From NCBI RefSeq assembly GCF_004138165.1, contig NZ_RYFF01000036.1, forward strand, positions 1 to 58,085: a DNA stretch of 58,085 bases. The letters run 5' to 3'. Shown here piece by piece: positions 45,476 through 53,761 of the stretch. Source of the stretch: Candidatus Chloroploca sp. Khr17 (GTDB lineage: Bacteria > Chloroflexota > Chloroflexia > Chloroflexales > Chloroflexaceae). Position 1 is the stretch's first letter, and each line of letters begins with the position of its first letter. The notes under the pieces are model-generated. The model was not told where the DNA came from. It did not search any database and saw only the letters and a list, made by a program, of their open reading frames with translations. Made by a program: the position numbers and the translations under genes.

Positions 45476-46921
45476 ATGGATCATACCCGGTTGATCGCTG
45501 AGCTAAAGCAGATTGTCGGTGTCACTGGTGTCGTCGCCGATCCCGATGCACTGATGACCTATGATGCCGATGGATGTGTCATGGATACCCACGCCCCACA
45601 CGTCGTCGTGCTCCCTACCTCAACCGAACAGGTCAGCGCAATCGTGCGCCTGGCTGCTCAGCACGATGTTCCGGTGGTGCCCCGAGGGGCCGGTACCGGC
45701 CTCTCGGGCGGCGCAACGCCAATGCACGGTGGGATCATTATTGGTACCTCGCGGATGAGTCAAATCCTTGAACTCGATATCCCCAATGGGCGCGTCCTTG
45801 TCCAACCAGGGGTGATCAATTGGGAACTGACCCAGTACCTTACGCTCTCAGGGTACCACTTCGCTCCCGATCCCTCTTCGCAAAAGGCATGCACTATCGG
45901 TGGCAATATCGCGAATAATAGCGGTGGCCCCCACTGCCTCAAATATGGCGTGACGACCAACCACGTGCTCGGTGTTGAGATGGTGCTCGCCGATGGTTCG
46001 GTGATCTGGACAGGGGACGGTACCCCTGATTGCGCTGGCTATGATTTGACCGGGGTGATCAATGGCTCTGAAGGTACCTTCGGGATTGTGACCGCAACCT
46101 GGTTGCGCCTTACCCGTTTGCCCGAGGCGATCCGTGTCGTGCTGGCCCTCTATCCCGCTATCGCCGGCGCAACTAGTACCGTTTCCCAGGTGATCGCCCG
46201 CGGGCTCTTGCCCGCCGCTCTCGAAATCATGGATCGCCTGGCGATCAAGGCGGTCAATGCTATGTATCGCCTCGGTATGCCCGATGAGGCCGGCGCACTG
46301 CTGATTGTAGAGGTTGATGGAGTCACCGATGGCCTCGATGAGCTCATGAACGATATTGTGGCGATCTGCTGGTCAAATGGTGCCCTTGATGTCCGCCCCG
46401 CTCGTACCCCCGCCGAACAGGTGCGCGTCTGGTCTGCTCGCAAGAATGCCTTCGGCGCTATGGGTCGCCTCGCCCCAACCTACCACCTCGTTGATACGGT
46501 TGTTCCTCGTACCCGCCTCCCCAAAATGATGGACGAGGTCGCCCAGATCGCCCAAGAGTTCGATCTGCCGGTCGCCAATGTCTTCCACGCCGGCGATGGC
46601 AATCTTCACCCCATCATCCTCTTCGACCGGCGCGATCCCGACCAGAATGAACGCGCCCTCCATGCCGTCAACCGGATGATGCTCGTCAGCATTGAACAGG
46701 GCGGTGTGATCAGCGGCGAACACGGCATCGGTGTCGAAAAACAGGAGTTTATGCCCTATCTCTTCAATCAAGACGATCTCGCCGCAATGGCCGCTCTCCA
46801 CCAGGGCTTCGATCCCGAGGGTCGTTTCAATCCCGGCAAAATCTTCCCCAAAGCCCAGAGCGCCCGCGCGCTCGCCGAACAACGTCACACCATGGCCTTC
46901 GCCGATCATGACGTTGCCTAG
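45476..46921 (+). CDS. glcD: Glycolate oxidase subunit GlcD / FAD-linked 2-hydroxy-acid dehydrogenase
   Basis: A 481-residue FAD enzyme that oxidises glycolate or D-lactate-type acids. The FAD-binding PCMH domain (about 40-215) has VVPRGAGTGLSGGATP and GCTIGGNIANNS-like ACTIGGNIANNSGG. The C-terminal FAD-oxidase domain has FDLPVANVFHAGDGNLHP with the catalytic-type His, then VISGEHGIGVEKQEFM. The length is normal. It is followed 180 bp later by glcE on the same strand. The iron-sulfur subunit glcF is not in the window. Confidence 0.92.
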   Translation: MDHTRLIAELKQIVGVTGVVADPDALMTYDADGCVMDTHAPHVVVLPTSTEQVSAIVRLAAQHDVPVVPRGAGTGLSGGATPMHGGIIIGTSRMSQILELDIPNGRVLVQPGVINWELTQYLTLSGYHFAPDPSSQKACTIGGNIANNSGGPHCLKYGVTTNHVLGVEMVLADGSVIWTGDGTPDCAGYDLTGVINGSEGTFGIVTATWLRLTRLPEAIRVVLALYPAIAGATSTVSQVIARGLLPAALEIMDRLAIKAVNAMYRLGMPDEAGALLIVEVDGVTDGLDELMNDIVAICWSNGALDVRPARTPAEQVRVWSARKNAFGAMGRLAPTYHLVDTVVPRTRLPKMMDEVAQIAQEFDLPVANVFHAGDGNLHPIILFDRRDPDQNERALHAVNRMMLVSIEQGGVISGEHGIGVEKQEFMPYLFNQDDLAAMAALHQGFDPEGRFNPGKIFPKAQSARALAEQRHTMAFADHDVA

Positions 46922-47101
46922 CTTGGTTGTCCACCGATCATGTTCCTGAGTGGTCTGTCAACAAAGTTTCCTGATACGCTTCTGGCACAGCCATCCGTCG
47001 AGCATTTGGCGTCTCGATGCGCTCTGAACATCCTTTGCGCCTTTGCGTCAAATCATTAGCAAATGTAGTTGACCCACCCTTGATGCAAAATGGGGAAACG
47101 A

Positions 47102-48403
47102 ATGTCACATGCACTGCTTGCCCACCAGTTGTCCGCACTTGTTGGCGAAGCCCATCTCCTGGAAGACCCCGCAGCTTGCGCTCCGTTTGCACTGCACAAC
47201 CAGGTTCCCGCCCTCGTCGTTGAGCCAGGTTCAGTGGAGGAAGTCGCCCACGTCGTCGCCGCTGCTGCCGCTGAAGGGATGACGGTTGTCCCCTATGGGG
47301 GCGGTACACGCCAAGCCTGGGGCTCCCCCGTCGCTAGTACCAATGTCGTGGTCGTGCGCACCACGCGCCTCAATCAGGTCTTGATCTATGAACCCGATGA
47401 TCTGACTATTTCGCTTCAAGCAGGCATGACCACAGCCGCGCTCAACGCAACGCTCGCCCAGAACGGCCAGATGTTCCCGCTTGATGTCCCTTTGCCCCAC
47501 CAGAGTACCATCGGTGGCCTCCTCGCCACCGCGATGGACGGGCCTCGCCGCCTGGGCTACGGTACCAGTCGCGATCTCCTGCTTGGTGTCCAGGTGGTCG
47601 AGGCAAGCGGGCGCATCAGCAAGGCCGGCGGGATGACCGTCAAGAATGTCAGTGGCTACGACCTGATGAAGCTCTACACTGGCAGCCTGGGCACCCTCGC
47701 CATCATCGTGTCGGCCAATTTCAAACTCATCCCTCGCGCCACCACCGAGGCGAGTCTCCTCTGCTCTTTTGCCACATCAGAACAGGCCTTTCAGTTGATC
47801 GAGGGCCTCCGACCAAGTCAGTTGACCCCGATGGCGCTCGAATATGTCGAGGGCCTCACGTTTGCGCCCTTTACCGACAGCACCATCCACGTCGCCCTGC
47901 GCACCGAAGGCTTGACCGCCGCCGTCGAGCGCCATCTGCGCGAGCTAACAGCGCGTACCGCACAGGCCGGTGGACAAGCCCATCCCCTGCACGATGAGGC
48001 CCATCACCAACTCTGGGCACAACTCAATGATCTGCCCCAAACCGCCACCGTCGCCGATGATGAACTGGTTATCCGACTCACGACCCTCCCCAGTCAACTG
48101 GCCCCCGCCTTGACCCGAGCACGCACCGCCGCCCGCGAACTCGGTATCACCCTGACCGTGAGTGCGCGGTCATTGAACGGGGTCGCCTACCTCCGCGCAC
48201 GCGGCAGCGATGAACAACTGCGCACCTGGCACAGCCGCCTCTATGCCCAGCAACCGACCACCGCCGTCCTCGGTGGCCCGCTCCACCTGCGCCGCGAAAT
48301 GCCAGCCTGGGGCCAACCACCCACAACCGTTGCAGTCATGCGGAGGATCAAACACCAGTTTGACCCGACCAACCGCCTCAATCCAGGGCGCTACGTCGTC
48401 TAA
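47102..48403 (+). CDS. glcE: Glycolate oxidase FAD-binding subunit GlcE
   Basis: A 433-residue FAD-binding subunit. The PCMH domain has MTVVPYGGGTRQAWGSP, DLTISLQAGMT, TIGGLLATAMDGPRRLGYG and VKNVSGYDLMKLYTGSLGTL, the last two segments being the signature of GlcE. The C-terminus ends FDPTNRLNPGRYVV as in the family. ATG at 47102 is chosen (MSHALLAHQ); an ATG at 47090 is also possible. It pairs with glcD. A short copy of the TTTGCGCC repeat lies in the gap upstream. Confidence 0.9.
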   Translation: MSHALLAHQLSALVGEAHLLEDPAACAPFALHNQVPALVVEPGSVEEVAHVVAAAAAEGMTVVPYGGGTRQAWGSPVASTNVVVVRTTRLNQVLIYEPDDLTISLQAGMTTAALNATLAQNGQMFPLDVPLPHQSTIGGLLATAMDGPRRLGYGTSRDLLLGVQVVEASGRISKAGGMTVKNVSGYDLMKLYTGSLGTLAIIVSANFKLIPRATTEASLLCSFATSEQAFQLIEGLRPSQLTPMALEYVEGLTFAPFTDSTIHVALRTEGLTAAVERHLRELTARTAQAGGQAHPLHDEAHHQLWAQLNDLPQTATVADDELVIRLTTLPSQLAPALTRARTAARELGITLTVSARSLNGVAYLRARGSDEQLRTWHSRLYAQQPTTAVLGGPLHLRREMPAWGQPPTTVAVMRRIKHQFDPTNRLNPGRYVV

Positions 48404-48429
48404 ACACACCGCCCGCAAGACCCCACCTT

Positions 48430-48472
48430 CGCTCATTGAAAAAGCCAGCCTAGCTGGCTTTTTCAATGAGCG
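48430..48472 (+). terminator. Terminator after glcE
   Basis: A 19-bp perfect stem (48430-48448 with 48454-48472), five-base loop, containing GAAAAAGCC and its complement; the T-rich descending arm could serve as the T-tract. The apex CCAGCCTAGCTGG belongs to the AGC-nnn-GCT hairpin family. Confidence 0.8.
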
Positions 48473-48491
48473 AAAATACACCTCAATGCAA

Positions 48492-48521
48492 TTGACAGAA
48501 ATAACCAACCTTGCCTATAAT
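48492..48521 (+). promoter_or_regulatory. Strong sigma70-type promoter of the MerR-type gene
   Basis: TTGACA (48492-48497), 18 bp, TATAAT (48516-48521): both hexamers are perfect matches to the consensus. The predicted start of transcription is near 48528, about 39 bases before the ATG. Confidence 0.8.
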
Positions 48522-48566
48522 TAAAGATGTTTACTGAGATTTCTATAGATTCACCAAAGGTTCACC

Positions 48567-49184
48567 ATGCCCGAGCGTGATGAGGTCACCTTTCTCTCGC
48601 TTTCCGTAGCCAGCAAGTTGCTTGGTGTCCATAGCACCACGCTGCGTCGCTGGGCCGATGAAGGCTCGGTGCCAGTCTATATCACACCCGGCGGGCATCG
48701 CCGTTTTGCCCGTCACGACATCGAGACCCTTGCCCGCCGCACGTCGCTTACCGGTCGCGCTTTTGGCTCAGAACTCGCCACGCGTACCTCCGCCCAGACG
48801 CGGAGCGAAATTGCCGCTGCGCCCCATTCCCATCGCGCCTGGCTCGCCCGCATCCCTGAAGCTGACCGTGAGGCCTGGCGCCGGATCGGGCAACAGTTGA
48901 TGGGCGTCGTCCTGCACTATATCAATAATCCCCACGATGATGAAGAGTTGCTCCGCGAGGCCCGCCGGATCGGCGGCGAGTATGGCCTCCTGGCCCTCCG
49001 TGCAGGCATGCCTCTAACCGCTGCCCTCGAAGCAGCCCTCTTTTTTCGTGATACCCTGGTTGACTCGGCGATGCAACTCTCCGAAGAGACAAGGCCACGC
49101 AATGAAGATCGGGCCCGTCTCTTACGCCGTATCAGTCATGTCGCCAATGAAGTCCATCTCGCCGTTGCCCAGAGTTATCAATAA
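48567..49184 (+). CDS. MerR-type helix-turn-helix regulator with C-terminal helical domain
   Basis: A 205-residue protein. The N-terminal MerR/excisionase-like DNA-binding domain (about 5-55) has FLSLSVASKLLGVHSTTLRR then WADEGSVPVYITPGGHRRFA. A linker follows, and residues 90-205 form an all-helical domain with WRRIGQQLMGVVLHYIN, PLTAALEAALFFRDTLVDSA and RRISHVANEVHLAVAQSY, resembling RsbRD-type or GGDEF-less histidine-kinase-associated N-terminal domains seen in Chloroflexi regulators. It is the nearest upstream gene to the PucC-like transporter, so a role in pigment gene control is possible. Confidence 0.8.
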   Translation: MPERDEVTFLSLSVASKLLGVHSTTLRRWADEGSVPVYITPGGHRRFARHDIETLARRTSLTGRAFGSELATRTSAQTRSEIAAAPHSHRAWLARIPEADREAWRRIGQQLMGVVLHYINNPHDDEELLREARRIGGEYGLLALRAGMPLTAALEAALFFRDTLVDSAMQLSEETRPRNEDRARLLRRISHVANEVHLAVAQSYQ

Positions 49185-49190
49185 ACTCAT

Positions 49191-49315
49191 GCTAATGGTC
49201 TTCCTGAAATGAATCCGGTCTAGCCCGCACAGGCCGGCTTCGCTTCCCCTAGCCGTGGGCTTTAACCCCACGGCATCAGGCGCAGAGCGGATCATTTACT
49301 GAAAGACCATTAGCA
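49191..49315. repeat. Inverted-repeat element between the regulator and the PucC-like gene
   Basis: The ends match as inverted repeats of about 26 bp with a few differences (left GCTAATGGTCTTCC, right GAAAGACCATTAGC). The interior has CCGTGGG-CTTTAA-CCCCACGG, a hairpin typical of the ends of TnpB-associated elements and of repeats common in Chloroflexi and cyanobacteria. It abuts the next element. No coding capacity. Confidence 0.75.
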
Positions 49316-49401
49316 GTCCTAGACGATGTGTGTCTGAGGAGTGCTGGCTTTAGCCGGCTAAAGCCAGCACTCCTGTTTACAACCCAGATAGGACTGCTAT
49401 A
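49311..49401 (+). repeat. MITE-like palindromic element, copy 2, upstream of the PucC-like gene
   Basis: Begins TAGCAGTCCTAGACGATGTG and ends CCCAGATAGGACTGCTAT; the ends are inverted repeats. The central stem GAGTGCTGGCT-TTAGCCGGCTAA-AGCCAGCACTC is perfect. Near its right end TTTACA (49376-49381), 16 bp, TATAGA (49398-49403) fits a promoter pointing at the transporter, whose start is 17 bases further on. See the copy at 24738-24830. Confidence 0.85.
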
Positions 49402-49419
49402 GAACCCCAGGAGTTGTCT

Positions 49420-50763
49420 GTGAGTGATACGCCACGTCGCTTTAGTGTGCTACGCACGATGAAGATCGGGTCTTTTCATATTGGTTCGTCGTTTGTTGAT
49501 CTCTTGACTTCAGGTGTGCTTAATCGCATCCTGATTTCAGACTTGAATATTTGGGCCGCCCCGGTCGCTTTGCTCTCAGCCTTGCGTTATCTGCTCGCCC
49601 CGTTGAGCATCTGGGCTGGCTATCGCTCCGATACCCGCCCGATCTTTGGCTTTCATCGCCTGCCCTATATCTGGGGTGGACGCATTCCGATGCTGCTCTC
49701 GTTACCGTTGCTCCCCATCATTACGGTGCTGCTCGCCGCCAATCCACGCTCAATCCTCGCCTGGTCACTCGCCGTCTTCGCCTTCCTCATCTATGGCGTC
49801 GGTACCCTGCTCTCGGGCAGCACCTTCCTCGCCCTTGTGCGCGATAGCGCTCCCCCAGAAAAACGCGGACAGGCTATGAGCATTGTGCAGACGTTCCTTG
49901 TGATCAGTTTTCCTATCGCCGGGGTCGTCTATGGCCTGATGATGCCTGTCTACGATCCGGCCTCTTTCTGGCAGATCGTGCTCTTTGGCATGGGCATTGC
50001 TACCGTGGCCTTCTTCTTCTCGCTGCTCGGCGAAGAACAACGCCACGGTACCATTGTCGCCGATGCTCCATCTGAACAACTGCCTTTTCGTATGCTCCTG
50101 CGCGAAATGTGGGGCGACCGCCGCACCCGGCTCTTCTTTCTCTTCCTCGCGCTTGGTGCCACCAGTGCGTTTGCCCAGGACGCTGTGCTTGAACCCTTCG
50201 GTGGTGATGTGTTCGGTCTTTCGGTTGGCGAAACCACCCGCTTCAATGCCTATTGGGGTACCGGGGTTGTGCTCAGCCTCATCGGTACCGTCATCTATAC
50301 CCGGAATCGCCAGGCCCACGAGCAAACAGGGACTACCGTGATCGGCCTGATCCTCACCAGTATCCCCCTCGCTCTGCTCGGGGTGATTGCCCTCACCGAG
50401 GCCGAAGCCCTGCTTATCCCGGTGCTCTTTGCTTTTGGCCTCGGGTTTGGTATCTATACCGTCGGTGCCGTTTCGCTCTTGATGGCAATGACCTCTGACC
50501 GACGCGCCGGGGCCTACCTCGGTCTCTGGACCGTCGCTCAGTTGCTCTTTCGTGGTCTCGGGATCTTGCTCGGCGGTTTGATCCGCGATCTCGGCCTGAT
50601 CACCACGGGCTCGCTCAACATCGCCTATGGCCTGGTCTTTTTTCTCGAAGCAATCGGTCTTGCGATCTGTGTTATCCTGGTGCGCAGAGTAGATGTCCCC
50701 GGCTTTGCCCGGCAAACGCGGACGTCAGTTCCCTCTGCTTCATTGGCCGCAGCCGCCGAGTGA
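49420..50763 (+). CDS. BCD-family (PucC-like) transporter, photocomplex assembly
   Basis: A 447-residue membrane protein with about 12 helices. It belongs to the PucC/LhaA/bch2 branch of the major facilitator superfamily: an N-terminal KIGSFHIGSSFVDLLTSGVLNRI, then LRYLLAPLSIWAGYRSDTRP, GFHRLPYIWGGR, VRDSAPPEKRGQAMS and FAQDAVLEPFGGDVFGLSVG are characteristic. Homologues help insert bacteriochlorophyll into light-harvesting complexes. GTG at 49420 lies six bases after AGGAG; TTG at 49414 is too close to it. The promoter seems to lie in the palindromic element just upstream. An M20 amidohydrolase gene follows after 43 bp. Confidence 0.9.
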   Translation: MSDTPRRFSVLRTMKIGSFHIGSSFVDLLTSGVLNRILISDLNIWAAPVALLSALRYLLAPLSIWAGYRSDTRPIFGFHRLPYIWGGRIPMLLSLPLLPIITVLLAANPRSILAWSLAVFAFLIYGVGTLLSGSTFLALVRDSAPPEKRGQAMSIVQTFLVISFPIAGVVYGLMMPVYDPASFWQIVLFGMGIATVAFFFSLLGEEQRHGTIVADAPSEQLPFRMLLREMWGDRRTRLFFLFLALGATSAFAQDAVLEPFGGDVFGLSVGETTRFNAYWGTGVVLSLIGTVIYTRNRQAHEQTGTTVIGLILTSIPLALLGVIALTEAEALLIPVLFAFGLGFGIYTVGAVSLLMAMTSDRRAGAYLGLWTVAQLLFRGLGILLGGLIRDLGLITTGSLNIAYGLVFFLEAIGLAICVILVRRVDVPGFARQTRTSVPSASLAAAAE

Positions 50764-50806
50764 AATGACCTCGCACCAAGGGTTGCTCTGCATCAAGGAA
50801 GATCCT

Positions 50807-52192
50807 ATGCCAACCACGCCGCCCAAACCTGAACTACACCAGGCTCTCGCATTCGCTCGCCCAACCATCGAGTACCTCGCGCATGAAGTCTGGCATCTGG
50901 CCGAACTCAGCCTCCACGAGGTTGAGTCAGCGCAACTCTATCAGCGTATCTTACAGGCCGCAGGCTTTACCCTCGTTAGCGTCGGTACCGCTGGCATCGC
51001 CACCGCCTTTATCGCCGAGTGGACCCAGGGCTCCGGCGGCCCAAACGTTGGCTTCCTGCTTGAATATGACGCCTTGCCCGATCTCGGCAATGCCCCGGTA
51101 CCCCGCCAACAGCCACGTGACGATGGCAAGACCAGTGGGCACGGGTGCGGCCACAATCTCCTTGGCGCAGGGCTTGCCGGTGCCGCCATCGCGGTCAAGC
51201 ATATGATGGAGACCGAGGCGATCCCAGGCACGCTCCGCCTCTATGGGTGTGCCGCCGAAGAGACCGAAGGGGCCAAGGTCTACATGGCCCGCGAAGGTCT
51301 TTTCAATGACCTTGATGCTTGCCTCCACTGGCACCCCGCCCCTATGGCCGTTGTCGCGAGTGCCCGTACTGCAGCCAATAATTCGCTCAAGATCGAGTTC
51401 TTTGGCCGTAATGCCCACGCCGGCATGGAACCCTGGCAGGGCCGCAGTGCCCTCCACGCGATGGAACTGGCCGCCCACGGACTCAATTTGATGCGTGAAC
51501 ACCTCGAGCCAACCGCCCGTATCCACTATGTCTTTGAGGCCGCCGGTACCGCCCCCAACGTGGTGCCTGCGTATACCCGCCTCTGGCTCAAGGTACGCGA
51601 TCTTGACCGCGCCCACGTGACCGCCACCACGACCTGGGTCGAACAGATCGCCGCAGGGGCTGCCCTTGCCACCCAGACCGAGGCACGTGTCAAACACTAC
51701 TACGGTGTCCACGATCTCTTGCCCAATACCCCCCTGGCCGAACGCATGCACGTTCATCTTGAACAGGTCGGTGTGCCTGAGTGGAACCAGGAAGAACAGG
51801 CTTTTGCTCAGGCATGCCAGCACGAGTGCGGCCTTCCCACACACGGTCTTGCCACCAAGATTCTCCCCCTTCAGCCTGAGCGCACGATCGGAGGGTCGTC
51901 TGACGTCGCCGAAGTGAGTTGGCAGACCCCAACGATGGGGCTTACGATGCCAACGATGCCGCTGCATGTCGCGCTTCACACCTGGCCGGTCACCGCCTGT
52001 GGGGGCACCACCATCGGGCTGAAAGGTGCCGTTGCCGCCGCGCACGTGCTCGCCCTGATGACGCTCGACATCCTCACCGATGCTGAATTGCGCACTGCGG
52101 TACGCGCCGATTTTGACCACCGTACCGCCGGCTTTACCTACGTCTCGCCTCTGCCCCCTGAACAACGACATCCTGTTGGTCTGCCCGCATAG
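50807..52192 (+). CDS. M20 family amidohydrolase (AbgB-like)
   Basis: A 461-residue metallopeptidase-fold hydrolase of the amidohydrolase/aminobenzoyl-glutamate type. The metal ligands are seen in LLEYDALPDLGNA, SGHGCGHNLLGAG (about residue 110) and CAAEETEGAKV (about 147); later SSDVAEVSW and MPLHVALHTWPV complete the site. The dimerisation domain starts at about 180 (NSLKIEFFGRNAHAGMEPWQ). The substrate is probably an N-acyl amino acid or peptide. ATG at 50807 follows AAGGAAG. It is likely in one transcript with the PucC-like gene, without known link in function. Confidence 0.87.
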   Translation: MPTTPPKPELHQALAFARPTIEYLAHEVWHLAELSLHEVESAQLYQRILQAAGFTLVSVGTAGIATAFIAEWTQGSGGPNVGFLLEYDALPDLGNAPVPRQQPRDDGKTSGHGCGHNLLGAGLAGAAIAVKHMMETEAIPGTLRLYGCAAEETEGAKVYMAREGLFNDLDACLHWHPAPMAVVASARTAANNSLKIEFFGRNAHAGMEPWQGRSALHAMELAAHGLNLMREHLEPTARIHYVFEAAGTAPNVVPAYTRLWLKVRDLDRAHVTATTTWVEQIAAGAALATQTEARVKHYYGVHDLLPNTPLAERMHVHLEQVGVPEWNQEEQAFAQACQHECGLPTHGLATKILPLQPERTIGGSSDVAEVSWQTPTMGLTMPTMPLHVALHTWPVTACGGTTIGLKGAVAAAHVLALMTLDILTDAELRTAVRADFDHRTAGFTYVSPLPPEQRHPVGLPA

Positions 52193-52275
52193 TTCCTCAA
52201 CGATGGGGTCAGCGATGCGCAAGGCAAGACAACATAGAACGCTGCCCACCGAAGGGAAAGCATCATCCCCACAAC

Positions 52276-53745
52276 CTACTGCAAGGCCGCCGTCAGACGG
52301 GCAATATTCTCGAAGAGCCGACGATAAAGCGGACGGATCGACCAGACATCGCGGCTGAGCATCATCGAGCGTTCGAGGTACGTCGCTTCAATTTCGCGCA
52401 GATCAGCTACAACCTTGCGGTCGTAACAGACCATGCTCACCTCGAGATTCAACTGGAACGACCGCATATCAAAATTACTCGAACCAACCATCGCAATATC
52501 ATCATCAATCGTCATAAACTTCGAGTGCAACAAGATCGGCTTCTTATAGAGCGCAATCTTCACCCCACAGCGCAGCAATTCGTCGTAAAACGAATGCTGC
52601 GCATAATAGACCATAAACTGATCCGGTGCCTCCGAGTTGATCATCGTGACATCAACACCACGCTGGGCCGCACTCGTCAAGGCCAACATCAGACTATCAT
52701 CAGGCACGAAATAGGGGTTCACGATCGTCAGTTTACGATGCGCACCATGGATCATCGCGGTAAAGAGTTTGAGATTGTTCTCGTCGTCATGTCCCGATCC
52801 GCTCGGCAAGACCTGGCAAAGCATCGTCCCTGTCGCAACGATCGCTTCCTCACCCTGATAAAGCTCATCTCGCGTCAAGAGGGTATCTGTCTCGCTGTAC
52901 CAATCGGTGATAAAGACCGCATCAAGTTGCCCAACAATTGGCCCGGTCACCCGCACAACCACCTCATCATAATAGAGGTCATCCTTGCGAAAATAGTCAC
53001 GCCGGATCAGATTGAGCGAACCAGTATACCCAAGCTTGCCATCAATCACCGCAATTTTTCGGTGATTACGCAAATCCGGGCGCGACCACTGGCCTTTACT
53101 CAAACGAATCGGCAAAATACGCTCATACCCAAACCCAGCCGCTTTCAGGTAATCATCTGTCTGCTTGCTCGTAGGATAACGGTTTGAGCCAAAATCGTCG
53201 AGCATGATGCGCACCTGCACACCCCGTTGATGCGCACGCTCAAGGGCGCGGAAGACCACTTCGGTCACTTCATCATAGTTGAGAATATAAAACTGGATGT
53301 GCACAAAACGCTCAGCCGTGTCAATATCCTCAGCCAAACGACGGATAATCTCATCGTAATCGTCAATGACCGCAACATCATTACCGGCAAAGGCTGACAT
53401 ACCGCCAAGATGCGCATTGAGTTTTGCAAACGGAAGATACCGTGCAGGCACATGAGGATTCAACAATGGGCCAAACACCGGATGCTCACGCGCTTCACCG
53501 ATCGCCTTCGCTACCAGTTCGTCCATCGTCAATTGCCTGAGCCGACGCTCATAGGGAAGTTTGGGACTGCCAATCAGCAAGAAGAGCACGAGCCCCGCAA
53601 AGGGGAAAAGCGCAATCAACATCAGCCAAGCCGTCGCCGAGGATGGCTTGCGATTAACCGGCACCGTAAAGAGTGCGCCGATCAAGAGAACCCAATGTAA
53701 AAGCGCCCCCACGAGTGCAAGCAAACTCAGCCAATCTTCACGCAT
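52276..53745 (-). CDS. cls: Cardiolipin synthase
   Basis: A 489-residue membrane phospholipase-D-type synthase that joins two phosphatidylglycerols into cardiolipin. Two N-terminal helices (about 8-28, 37-59) precede the two PLD motifs: RNHRKIAVIDGKLGYTGS (about residue 225) and LLHSKFMTIDDDIAMVGSSN (about 400), both with H-x-K-x4-D intact. It follows purC after 16 bp on the same strand, suggesting one transcript. Confidence 0.93.
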   Translation of the reverse strand: MREDWLSLLALVGALLHWVLLIGALFTVPVNRKPSSATAWLMLIALFPFAGLVLFLLIGSPKLPYERRLRQLTMDELVAKAIGEAREHPVFGPLLNPHVPARYLPFAKLNAHLGGMSAFAGNDVAVIDDYDEIIRRLAEDIDTAERFVHIQFYILNYDEVTEVVFRALERAHQRGVQVRIMLDDFGSNRYPTSKQTDDYLKAAGFGYERILPIRLSKGQWSRPDLRNHRKIAVIDGKLGYTGSLNLIRRDYFRKDDLYYDEVVVRVTGPIVGQLDAVFITDWYSETDTLLTRDELYQGEEAIVATGTMLCQVLPSGSGHDDENNLKLFTAMIHGAHRKLTIVNPYFVPDDSLMLALTSAAQRGVDVTMINSEAPDQFMVYYAQHSFYDELLRCGVKIALYKKPILLHSKFMTIDDDIAMVGSSNFDMRSFQLNLEVSMVCYDRKVVADLREIEATYLERSMMLSRDVWSIRPLYRRLFENIARLTAALQ

Positions 53746-53761
53746 ATGGATACTGTCGATT

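Noticed and set aside
49765-50715. 316-codon minus-strand frame opposite the PucC-like gene
   Set aside because: Highly charged Glu/Gly/Asp-rich product typical of antisense reading of a membrane protein gene.
49764-50763. Ordinary sugar or drug transporter identity for the gene at 49420
   Set aside because: The specific segments GSFHIGSSFVDLLTSGVLNR, GFHRLPYIWGG and FGGDVFGLSVGETT fit the PucC/BCD family better than general MFS carriers.
50951-52249. 432-codon minus-strand frame opposite the M20 gene
   Set aside because: Antisense of a gene with clear metal-binding motifs; Gly/Val/His-rich translation without domains.
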